Notes: generated by a model not told the origin, from the sequence alone. A DNA stretch of 38,646 bases from Microcaldota archaeon (GCA_021827925.1 JAKATZ010000028.1:1-38646); one strand, 5' to 3'; counted from the stretch's first letter, positions 1 to 7,712 are shown. Made by a program: numbers and translations.

Positions 1-78
1 TACGAAGCATTTGTACTTAAAGGAGGCAAAATGAAAGAGATGTATATAAATGAACAAGGAGATATCCGTTTGTCGTGA
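1..78 (+). CDS. C-terminal end of an unidentified CDS entering from the left (…YEAFVLKGGKMKEMYINEQGDIRLS*)
   Basis: Open frame 1 from base 1 to TGA at 76-78; too short to identify. Confidence 0.4.
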   Translation, partial: YEAFVLKGGKMKEMYINEQGDIRLS

Positions 79-125
79 GAACCTTAATTCAGGACAATAC
101 ACATTCAAAAGCATGCCTGCCGATC

Positions 126-719
126 TCAGATCACGAATCTCCTATCCTTGCTGTTTTTCATCATCTCCTCCAGTTCCCCGATGAGATCTATCCCTGCGTT
201 TTTCTGTGGCGTGCCATTCGCTATCGCAATGGCCTTTTTCAGGGCATCCCTTCCTGACATTATTTCGAAAGAATTCCTGTAATTCCTGCCAGCGCTCTCT
301 CCGCAATAATCAATGGCCTCAGAAAGCAGATTATCCCTTATCTTTCCAGGCGCGTATCCCCTGGCCGAGAGCCTTTTCCTCAGCACCCTGAGGTGCTCTC
401 GTAGCACTATGGCAACGGCTCCATCAATTCTCATGTCGCAGAGAAGATGTCCTTCGATCACGACACGCCCTTTCCAATTTTCCTTTAACAGCATCACGAG
501 TCTGCTCTTAAGCCTTCTCATATCTGCTATCATTGCGCCATCATCCGCGTACGATGAAAAAAGTCGCTCCTCCCGTACAATTTCGTTTACTTTTATCAGC
601 CTAGCTCCAAGCTTCTCTGCGAGCAGCGCGGAGAGTGTAGTCTTTCCTGTGCCAGGGACCCCTGTCACTACTATGATCCTCGGCGGCCTGGCGCCATCCT
701 TTCCACTCTTCACAGGCAT
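126..719 (-). CDS. AK6/Fap7-type adenylate kinase-like NTPase
   Basis: N-terminal P-loop VVTGVPGTGKTTLSALLAEKLGARLIKVNEIVREE; EGHLLCD and LRVLRKRLSARGY segments typical of Fap7/AK6. Confidence 0.85.
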   Translation of the reverse strand: MPVKSGKDGARPPRIIVVTGVPGTGKTTLSALLAEKLGARLIKVNEIVREERLFSSYADDGAMIADMRRLKSRLVMLLKENWKGRVVIEGHLLCDMRIDGAVAIVLREHLRVLRKRLSARGYAPGKIRDNLLSEAIDYCGESAGRNYRNSFEIMSGRDALKKAIAIANGTPQKNAGIDLIGELEEMMKNSKDRRFVI

Positions 720-728
720 CTACACATC

Positions 729-1349
729 TCAGGCGGAATAGGCTTTCGCCCTATCCCTGATGTCACTGAGCATCTGGATTATGGCAGTCCTGCTTCCCTC
801 AACAAGCACAACGAAGCCGGAAGGTGGGTTGACCGTGATGAAATACGGCTTTATTCCTGAGAATAACCATGATCCGAGCTTGTGACCCATGTAATCTGCA
901 GAGAGGTCAGCAACGTAACTAGCCCCCCCCACAAGCTTGCCTATCAGGCCCTCGAGCTTCTCATCGTACTCCTCGATTGTTATCTCCTCCCTTATGTCCT
1001 GGCCGACTTCCACAAGCATAGGCCTTACGTAAGGGACCTTTGCCGCTGCAGCCTTCGACCTTATGGTATCATCTATCCTGCGATATAGGAGATCATTGCT
1101 CTCCAGCCGCGCCTTCAACATAGCGCTGTCGTCCTTGAGGCCATCCATCACCGCGTCGAAGAAGGCGTTGACCTTATCTTTCATCCCGTCAAGCTGCTTT
1201 AGCATTTCCTTATTCATGGAATACTTTTCAGGATTTGTAAGGATATCCCTGAGCCCCTGCCCCTTCGGAGCCTTGAGCCCGGCATCTATTGCGCTTATGA
1301 ACTGGTCGGTCTGGTCATCCCAGGGTCTTTCCTCATCATCAACGGCCAA
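729..1349 (-). CDS. conserved-looking hypothetical protein, 206 aa
   Basis: Full-length ORF with good coding character, ends 10 nt upstream of the kinase gene on the same strand. Confidence 0.65.
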   Translation of the reverse strand: MAVDDEERPWDDQTDQFISAIDAGLKAPKGQGLRDILTNPEKYSMNKEMLKQLDGMKDKVNAFFDAVMDGLKDDSAMLKARLESNDLLYRRIDDTIRSKAAAAKVPYVRPMLVEVGQDIREEITIEEYDEKLEGLIGKLVGGASYVADLSADYMGHKLGSWLFSGIKPYFITVNPPSGFVVLVEGSRTAIIQMLSDIRDRAKAYSA

Positions 1350-1457
1350 ATAAGCACCTAAAAATATCTGTATTGCTCAATTATTAAGCCTTTCCATTCC
1401 TTTTTTCTAAAAATGTGAAACAAGAAAGACTTTATTCAACACAGCAGTTCTGCCCGT

Positions 1458-1468
1458 TATTTATATCT
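1458..1468 (+). promoter_or_regulatory. TATA box (TTATTTATATC) for leaderless priL transcript
   Basis: Centred about 25 nt upstream of ATG 1487. Confidence 0.5.
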
Positions 1469-1486
1469 CATAGGAGCTTTAATTTC

Positions 1487-2437
1487 ATGGACGTACACTC
1501 CATTCCGCGTGTGGAGGAGCAGGCGCTAGATTTCGCGTACAGATATCCATTCACTCCGGAGGCCAGAGATATAATACTCCGCTCTAAGCCGGAGTTGAAC
1601 CAGAAATATCTGAAGGCCGGTCTGTTGCGCGCCTCTGAAGCACTTGAACGCGGAGGCATAAAGTTTACCAAGATGAATCTTTACGACCAGAAATACACTT
1701 CGCTGATGGGCTACGTGTACGCAAGAATGCTTGTAAGCGCTCTTAACAGCAAGGCTGCCATTGAAAAGTACATCCGTGCGGAGTCGCGCCGCGCAAGGGA
1801 GATACTCGCCAACGACGCGGAAAACCTGCCAAGGCTTGCGTCATCCCTCCGCTGCGGAATTGTGCAAACAAAGCCATACTACAGCCTGCGCATGGAGGAA
1901 TTCCTGCTATACTCTGGCAAGTCAAAGGAACTCTCCCTCGTAAAGCAGGAGCTCTACGCGGGGACGGTGTATCTGACCATAAGGAAGGCAGCGGTTCTCC
2001 TGGGCATAATCTCGATACGCGAGATACGGAGAAATCTTCCTATACCAGCTGGGGATCTGCCTCTGGAAGTGGTGGCCTCGTCGAAAATCCTGCCGCTGCC
2101 AGAGCCAGTATTACCTCGCTCCCCGCGTGCCGATACTGAACGATACGGATGGATAGAGAAGATACTCGCGAATCCAATATCTGACGTAAGGCACCGGACC
2201 GTCAATCTTATACTTGCCCCCTACCTGATAAACGTCAGAGGCATGAAGGAGTCTGATGCCTCTAAAGTTATAAGCGAGTACATAGCTAGGTGCAAGGAGC
2301 TCAATCCCGATACTGATGTCAATTCTTCCTACATCACCTATCAGTGCAGGTATTCAAAGGCGAAAGGACTCAAGCCCCTCTCGCTTGACAATGCAAAAAG
2401 CCTTTTAAGCCACGTGCTGGATCTAGATAATTGGTGA
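1487..2437 (+). CDS. priL: DNA primase large (non-catalytic) subunit PriL with a PriX-like C-terminal domain
   Basis: PriL-like N-terminal domain (YPFTPEARDI…YVYARMLVSALNSKAAIEKYIRAESRRAREIL…LVKQELYAGTVYLTIRKAAVLL) followed by RHRTVNLILAPYLINVRGMKESDASKVISEYIARCKEL…YQCRYSKAKGLKPLSL. ATG 1487 preferred over the track start at 1415 because of TATA spacing. Confidence 0.75.
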   Translation: MDVHSIPRVEEQALDFAYRYPFTPEARDIILRSKPELNQKYLKAGLLRASEALERGGIKFTKMNLYDQKYTSLMGYVYARMLVSALNSKAAIEKYIRAESRRAREILANDAENLPRLASSLRCGIVQTKPYYSLRMEEFLLYSGKSKELSLVKQELYAGTVYLTIRKAAVLLGIISIREIRRNLPIPAGDLPLEVVASSKILPLPEPVLPRSPRADTERYGWIEKILANPISDVRHRTVNLILAPYLINVRGMKESDASKVISEYIARCKELNPDTDVNSSYITYQCRYSKAKGLKPLSLDNAKSLLSHVLDLDNW

Positions 2438-2441
2438 CTGA

Positions 2442-2609
2442 ATGAGAAAACGCGGTCTGTGCCACATATGCGGCTCAGTCGGGGATAACTCCTGTGTGAT
2501 CTGCGGCAGGATAGCCTGCAACAGCCATTACGATCTCGCTTCTGGGGCATGCTCCTCCTGCAGGTCAGGAAGGAAAGCAGGACTGCCAAATTCAAAGCCA
2601 AGGGCCTAA
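2442..2609 (+). CDS. small CxxC zinc-finger protein, 55 aa
   Basis: Not in the ORF track (<60 aa). Translation MRKRGLCHICGSVGDNSCVICGRIACNSHYDLASGACSSCRSGRKAGLPNSKPRA; ordered CxxC…CxxC…CxxH…CxxC; starts 5 nt after the priL stop. Confidence 0.75.
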   Translation: MRKRGLCHICGSVGDNSCVICGRIACNSHYDLASGACSSCRSGRKAGLPNSKPRA

Positions 2610-2619
2610 CAAAGACTTC

Positions 2620-3027
2620 TCAGTATCGCTGTAGCATGGCTTCGTGCTCCTGCCTGAAGAGTCTGCAGCCGCTGCATTTCGTATTTTTGCAGTATTGGTT
2701 GGTGCCGTACCATTCGATGCCCAACGCCTTCATCCCTTCCACCACCTTGCAGACTGCCTCTCCCATGCTGCCTAGGGTATACTCCTCAACAAGGCTGCTT
2801 CCAAAAGAGACCTGCTTTTTTTCCACCATTCTACCCTTACAAAGATCCGATAATACCGCGCTAAGGTTCTTTGCCGTAATTCCGGGAAGAGACTTTTTCA
2901 TAGAGCTGAACTTGGCGCTTCCCGAGAGCCTGATCTCCTCCAGAACTGGTATGCACCACCGCTTCCCTAGCAGATGTGCCACCGCGAGGGTCTGGCACTC
3001 CTCTCCCGCTTTATGTTCCATAAACAA
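2620..3027 (-). CDS. HxlR-family winged-helix transcriptional regulator with C-terminal Cys cluster
   Basis: LLGKRWCIPVLEEIRLSGSAKFSSMKKSLPGITAKNLSAVLSDL typical HxlR HTH; C-term CKNTKCSGCRLF. Confidence 0.8.
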   Translation of the reverse strand: MFMEHKAGEECQTLAVAHLLGKRWCIPVLEEIRLSGSAKFSSMKKSLPGITAKNLSAVLSDLCKGRMVEKKQVSFGSSLVEEYTLGSMGEAVCKVVEGMKALGIEWYGTNQYCKNTKCSGCRLFRQEHEAMLQRY

Positions 3028-3092
3028 AATCTCCGCTGCATGATTCTTATGTTTTTCTGTAAAATACCAATGGCAAGAGAAACGGGTCTGTA

Positions 3093-3110
3093 AGTATCAT
3101 AAATGATACT
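3093..3110. promoter_or_regulatory. perfect 8+2+8 inverted repeat AGTATCAT-AA-ATGATACT, candidate operator
   Basis: Directly read in the divergent hxlR-like/nrdD intergenic region. Confidence 0.55.
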
Positions 3111-3232
3111 ACCCCTTTCTTAAGATCTATCCGAAAGCCCGTTACCCTGCAAATATTCCTGCGGTACCTAACACTTAAATACCCACATCTTGTATCAATC
3201 CATAAGATTAAACACTATATGTTGTGGTATAC

Positions 3233-5248
3233 ATGGAATGGAGGGTTATAAAGCGGGACGGCACTCCCGTTGGATTCGACGCATTGAAAATAGAGAATGC
3301 CATACTGCGCGCCATGGGGGCTGTTGGCATGGCAGGAAGCACCTCGAGGGAGGAAGCCGCCCTTCTCACACGTTCTGTTGTCAGCAGGCTCGGCTCGATG
3401 GGCGACACTTTCACAGTGGAGCAGATACAGGATGTGGTTGAAAAGGTTCTCGTAAGTACGGGCAACACGGAACTAGCGAAGGCCTACATACTATACCGTA
3501 AGCAGCACCAGGACATCCGCTCCGCGGCAATGCTAGTCGAGGACATACGCATGATAGACGATTACATAGGCAGGAGGGACTGGCAGGTAAAGGAGAATGC
3601 AAACATGGACTATTCCATCCAAGGTCTCAACAACTATCTGACTTCAAAGATAATCTCAGAATACTGGCTGAACAAAGTGTACGGTGAAGATGTGAGGAAA
3701 GCGCACGTTAACGGTGACATGCACGTGCACCAGCTAAACTTCCTGGGACCTTACTGCGTTGGATGGGATCTCCGGGACCTTCTTATACGCGGGTTCGGAG
3801 GTGCTAGGGGCAAGGTCGAGTCAAAGCCTGCAAGGCATCTCAGGACTGCATTGATGCAGATCGTGAACTTCTTCTACACCCTGCAGGGAGAGAGCGCTGG
3901 GGCCCAGGCATTCTCCAACTTTGATACATACCTTGCACCGTTCATAAGGCATGACCGTCTTAGCTATGCCGAAGTAAAACAGGCGATGCAGGAGTTTGTG
4001 TTCAACATGAATGTGCCCACCAGAGTCGGTTTCCAGACACCGTTCACAAATCTGACTCTTGATCTGAAGGTTCCAGAATACCTGAAGAATGATGCCGCAA
4101 TAATCGGAGGGTTGTCCACAGAGACTCCATACTCCGACTTTCAAGGCGAAATGGACATGATAAACGCGGCTTTTGCGGAGGTGATGTCGGAAGGCGATTC
4201 CGTAGGCAGAGTTTTCACCTTCCCAATACCGACATACAACGTAACGCGCCAATTCGACTGGGACAATCCTGCATATCTGCCAATATGGAAGATGACCGCG
4301 AAGTACGGGATACCTTATTTTTCCAACTTCATAAACAGCGACATGAAGCCTGAAGACGCAAGAAGCATGTGCTGCAGACTGCGCCTTGACACCCGCGAGC
4401 TGAAGAAAAGGGGAGGCGGACTTTTTGGAGCCAACCCTCTGACCGGATCCATAGGGGTCTTCACTATAAATCTCGCAAGGATAGGCTACCTGTCTAAGAC
4501 CGAAACGGAGTTCACGGAGAGGCTAGGGAAGCTGATGGATGTGGCAAAGGAGGGCCTGGAAACGAAGAGGAAGGCCATAGAGCATTTTACCGAGATGGGC
4601 CTCTACCCGTATTCCAAATTCTACCTGCAGGGCATCAAGGATGCTTATGGCGGCTACTGGAAGAATCACTTCGCCACGATAGGCATAATCGGGGCAAATG
4701 AGGCATGCATCAACTTCATGGGAAAGGACATAACCACTTCTGAGGGCAAGGCATTTGCGCTTCGCATAATGGACTTCATGCGGGCTAGAATGGAGGAATA
4801 CCAACTGGAGACGAACAGCATATACAATCTCGAGGCCACTCCCGCAGAGAGCACATCCTATGCGCTTGCAAAAGAGGACAAGAGAAGATTCGGGAACATA
4901 CTGGTGGCAAATGAAGCTGAGTACAGAAAGGGCGCAGCCCCCTACTATACCAATTCGTCACAGGCGCCTGTCGGGTACACGGATGATGTATTCGAAGCCT
5001 TGAAGAATCAGGACGAGCTTCAGTCAAGGTATACTGGCGGCACTGTGCTGCATGCATTCCTTGGCGAGGCTATGCCTTCTCCAGAAGCAACGAAGAGTCT
5101 TGTGAGAAGGATAGCGGAGAATTTCCGCCTTCCTTACTACACCATTACCCCAACCTTCAGCATATGTCCTGTTCATGGCTACCTTTCAGGGGCTCATGAA
5201 TACTGCCCGAAATGCGATGAGATCATACTGAAAGGTGTATCTAAATGA
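3233..5248 (+). CDS. nrdD: anaerobic (class III) ribonucleoside-triphosphate reductase, catalytic part lacking the C-terminal glycyl-radical domain
   Basis: N-terminal ATP-cone (VIKRDGTPVGFDALKIENAILRAM), GDMHVHQLNFLGPYCVGWDL, SICPVHGYLSGAHEYCPKC; stops after CPKCDEIILKGVSK. ATG 3233 or GTG 3224. Confidence 0.93.
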   Translation: MEWRVIKRDGTPVGFDALKIENAILRAMGAVGMAGSTSREEAALLTRSVVSRLGSMGDTFTVEQIQDVVEKVLVSTGNTELAKAYILYRKQHQDIRSAAMLVEDIRMIDDYIGRRDWQVKENANMDYSIQGLNNYLTSKIISEYWLNKVYGEDVRKAHVNGDMHVHQLNFLGPYCVGWDLRDLLIRGFGGARGKVESKPARHLRTALMQIVNFFYTLQGESAGAQAFSNFDTYLAPFIRHDRLSYAEVKQAMQEFVFNMNVPTRVGFQTPFTNLTLDLKVPEYLKNDAAIIGGLSTETPYSDFQGEMDMINAAFAEVMSEGDSVGRVFTFPIPTYNVTRQFDWDNPAYLPIWKMTAKYGIPYFSNFINSDMKPEDARSMCCRLRLDTRELKKRGGGLFGANPLTGSIGVFTINLARIGYLSKTETEFTERLGKLMDVAKEGLETKRKAIEHFTEMGLYPYSKFYLQGIKDAYGGYWKNHFATIGIIGANEACINFMGKDITTSEGKAFALRIMDFMRARMEEYQLETNSIYNLEATPAESTSYALAKEDKRRFGNILVANEAEYRKGAAPYYTNSSQAPVGYTDDVFEALKNQDELQSRYTGGTVLHAFLGEAMPSPEATKSLVRRIAENFRLPYYTITPTFSICPVHGYLSGAHEYCPKCDEIILKGVSK

Positions 5249-5439
5249 AAAACGAATGCGAAACAGGAGAGCTTGATTCCAAAGAGCTTAGAGAGAGAAG
5301 ATCCGAGAGAAGCAGGTGCGAGGTGTACTCGCGGATAGTGGGATACCTGCGGCCCGTTTCCCAATGGAACCTTGGAAAACAGGAAGAATTCAAGGATAGA
5401 AACACATACGACAAAACTTCGGAAAAGGCATGCTGCTAG
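5245..5439 (+). CDS. separate glycyl-radical domain of class III RNR (64 aa)
   Basis: CEVYSRIVGYLRPVSQWNLGKQEEFKDRNTY matches the RVxGYxRPVxxWNxGKxxEF glycyl-radical signature; ATGA overlap with nrdD stop. Confidence 0.85.
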   Translation: MKNECETGELDSKELRERRSERSRCEVYSRIVGYLRPVSQWNLGKQEEFKDRNTYDKTSEKACC

Positions 5440-6170
5440 GTGCTGTCGTGCGGATTGGCGGGTTCCAACGGGTCAGCCTCATTGATTATCCCGGCAAGAT
5501 TACATCTATAGTCTTCTTGCAAGGGTGCAACATGAGGTGCCCGTTCTGCCATAACTCCGAACTAGTCTTCAGTAATACAATGAATGTGGGATTGTATGAT
5601 GAAGAGATGGTGCTCCGGAAGATTGAGGAGAGCAAGGGCTTTGTCGAGGCAGTCGAGATAACGGGGGGCGAGCCTACGCTTCAGAAGGGTCTCGCGCATT
5701 TTATAAGAAGATGCAAGGAGCTGGGTTTCCTTGTAAAGCTTGACACCAATGGCTCTGATCCTGATGCAGTAAGAATGCTTCTGAATGAAAAACTGATCGA
5801 CTATGTCGCTATGGACATCAAGGCGCCGCTCAATGCCGAGAGATACAGGACCGCAACAGGAACGCAAAACGATACGATGGCAGGTAAGATAGGTCAGACT
5901 GCAACGCTTCTGATAGGCTCAGACATAGATTATGAGTTCAGAACCACCGTGGTCCCAGGCATAGTAGAGGTGGACGACCTGATAAAAATTGCGGGAAGCG
6001 TAAAGGGGGCCAGGGCATACTATCTCCAGCAATTCACACCTACACATTCACTCGATCCTGCGTTTCGTACAGTAAAGCCTTACGATTCGGCTAAGCTTAG
6101 GGCAGCTAAAGACGCGATAGAGAATCTCTGCCTTGTAAGAAAATGCGAGATACGCGAAGTCGGCACATAG
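5430..6170 (+). CDS. nrdG: anaerobic RNR activating radical-SAM enzyme
   Basis: CNMRCPFCHN CxxxCxxC radical SAM motif, VEITGGEPTLQ, adjacent to nrdD. Confidence 0.88.
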   Translation: MLLGAVVRIGGFQRVSLIDYPGKITSIVFLQGCNMRCPFCHNSELVFSNTMNVGLYDEEMVLRKIEESKGFVEAVEITGGEPTLQKGLAHFIRRCKELGFLVKLDTNGSDPDAVRMLLNEKLIDYVAMDIKAPLNAERYRTATGTQNDTMAGKIGQTATLLIGSDIDYEFRTTVVPGIVEVDDLIKIAGSVKGARAYYLQQFTPTHSLDPAFRTVKPYDSAKLRAAKDAIENLCLVRKCEIREVGT

Positions 6171-6175
6171 CATAT

Positions 6176-6231
6176 CATTTTCCATATCGGTAGTGGAAAT
6201 GAAAACAGAATAAATAAGGCATTTTCCATAT
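6176..6231. repeat. 12-bp direct repeat CATTTTCCATAT at 6176-6187 and 6220-6231
   Basis: Exact match of both copies by eye; upstream of the NRAMP-like gene. Confidence 0.6.
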
Positions 6232-6262
6232 ACAATGGGTATTTGCAGCTTGGTGATTGCGG

Positions 6263-7408
6263 ATGGATGTAAGTTTCTCTGAGCTTAGGAAGGTCTTCGG
6301 GCCCGCATGGCTTACGATGATGGCGAATGTAGAGGCAGCGAGCATAATAACCGCGATGCAGACGGCTGCTCTCTTCAAATACCAATTCATCATAATAATA
6401 CTGCTTCTCATAATACCTCTTTATTTCATATGCGAGATAGCTGGAAGGGTCGGCTCGGCAACCGGGATGGGCCTCGGAGAGCTCGTAAGGAGGAATTTTT
6501 CAAAAAGAATGGCTCTTCTCCTGAGCGTACCCATGGCGGCTACCGACCTGCTCAGCTACGTTGCAGAATATGCCGCAATCGCAGTAGGAATGGAGATCAT
6601 CGGCATATCCCCGCAGGTAACTCTGCCTTTGGTATACCTATTGCACATAGCCATAGTCTACAAAAAGAAATATGCTGCAGTGGAGAAGGCACTCCTCGTC
6701 CTCTCGATGGTAATGGTGGTCGTATACCTTCTCTTCATGACAAAAGGGGTATCGAACTATCCTTTTATTCCTAAAGGAATCAGCCATGATTTTCTATTTC
6801 TTGTAGCTGCGAATGTTGGTGCCGTGATAATGCCGTTCATGCTCTTCTACCAGACATCCGCTACAGCCAAAAAAGAATACCGTTCGGTGCAGGCGACAAA
6901 GGTGGAAACATTTGTCGGAGCGGTGTTTAGCGAGATACTAGTTGTAGCGATAATGGTGGTAAGCGCGCGCCTGAATGCAGATATCAGTATCACAAGTCTG
7001 AAGAGCCTTGGAACTGCGATAATAAGTATAGGCGGCACTTCTTCAGCGATGGTATTCTCTATCGGGTTGGTATCTGCAGGGTTCCTTGCCCTAGTGGTGA
7101 TATCCATGTCGGGAGCCTGGGGCATTGCAGAAGCACTTGGGGTTAAAGACAAAACGTGGTTCAAGATCTATGTTTTAGAGTCCCTTCCCGCTGTCATAGT
7201 CGCACTTATTCTTCCCAACCTTATAATGCTGGTGCTCTATCTCATGGTTGCGCTTGTCTTCGTTCTCATAGGCCCGGTGGTAACAATGGGTCTGCTTGCC
7301 GAGAACAAGGAGATCATGGGAAGGCACTCGCTGAGAGGGTTTGGCAGGATGGCATTCTGGGCGAGCGTTGCTGTTGTAATAGCCTGCGGCTTCCTTGCAT
7401 TTATATGA
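6263..7408 (+). CDS. NRAMP-superfamily divalent-metal transporter-like membrane protein with non-canonical metal-site motifs
   Basis: GPAWLTMMANVEAASIITAMQTAALFKYQF (TM1) and GAVIMPFMLFYQTSA (TM6) with about 11 TM segments; ATG 6263 or TTG 6257. Confidence 0.7.
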   Translation: MDVSFSELRKVFGPAWLTMMANVEAASIITAMQTAALFKYQFIIIILLLIIPLYFICEIAGRVGSATGMGLGELVRRNFSKRMALLLSVPMAATDLLSYVAEYAAIAVGMEIIGISPQVTLPLVYLLHIAIVYKKKYAAVEKALLVLSMVMVVVYLLFMTKGVSNYPFIPKGISHDFLFLVAANVGAVIMPFMLFYQTSATAKKEYRSVQATKVETFVGAVFSEILVVAIMVVSARLNADISITSLKSLGTAIISIGGTSSAMVFSIGLVSAGFLALVVISMSGAWGIAEALGVKDKTWFKIYVLESLPAVIVALILPNLIMLVLYLMVALVFVLIGPVVTMGLLAENKEIMGRHSLRGFGRMAFWASVAVVIACGFLAFI

Positions 7409-7434
7409 CTATACCAACGGGTTGCCCCAGAGAT

Positions 7435-7444
7435 ATTTATAAAA
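7435..7444 (+). promoter_or_regulatory. TATA box ATTTATAAAA
   Basis: Consensus archaeal TATA with purine-rich upstream AGAGA; centred about 26 nt before ATG 7465. Confidence 0.55.
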
Positions 7445-7464
7445 CTTCATGCAGAAGTTCCCCC

Positions 7465-7533
7465 ATGGGACTGCTTAAGTCGATCGGCGCTCTGATAGGT
7501 TTCTATGCCTACTCTATGGGTTTATTAGCCTAG
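7465..7533 (+). CDS. putative 22-aa hydrophobic micro-ORF MGLLKSIGALIGFYAYSMGLLA
   Basis: ATG at the expected TSS of the TATA box (leaderless); hydrophobic throughout. Speculative. Confidence 0.3.
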   Translation: MGLLKSIGALIGFYAYSMGLLA

Positions 7534-7622
7534 AGTATACCCCAACCCCTTGGGGTGGGGACACTAATATCGAAGATGCAACAGTCTTGCGATACAGCAT
7601 ACCCCACAGCTTGCTGTGGGGT
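7510..7622 (+). ncRNA. candidate structured RNA / IS200-IS605-like terminal (omegaRNA-like) relic with three hairpins
   Basis: TACTCTA…TAGAGTA (7510-7537); CCCCAACCCCTTGGGGTGGGG (7540-7560); ACCCCACAGCTTGCTGTGGGGT perfect 10-bp arms (7601-7622), followed by GGTTGATTC and a T-rich tract at about 7635-7655. Confidence 0.4.
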
Positions 7623-7712
7623 GGTTGATTCGTTCTCTTTTCCGTCCTTTTTTCAACTACGGGAAGCGAGCTAGCTGGAATCATATTATCTCCTATCATA
7701 TCTCTTTATGTT

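Noticed and set aside
2549-3043. 164-aa + strand ORF
   Set aside because: Antisense to the HxlR-type gene, which has clear family motifs
7156-7533. 125-aa + strand ORF running off the end of the transporter gene
   Set aside because: Overlaps the transporter out of frame; only its last 22 codons, after ATG 7465, are considered as a separate micro-ORF
7465-7655. RNase P RNA or SRP RNA
   Set aside because: Conserved signatures such as GAGGAAAGUC (RNase P) or the SRP domain IV GGNCAGG…GGAAAC…AGCAG motif are not visible
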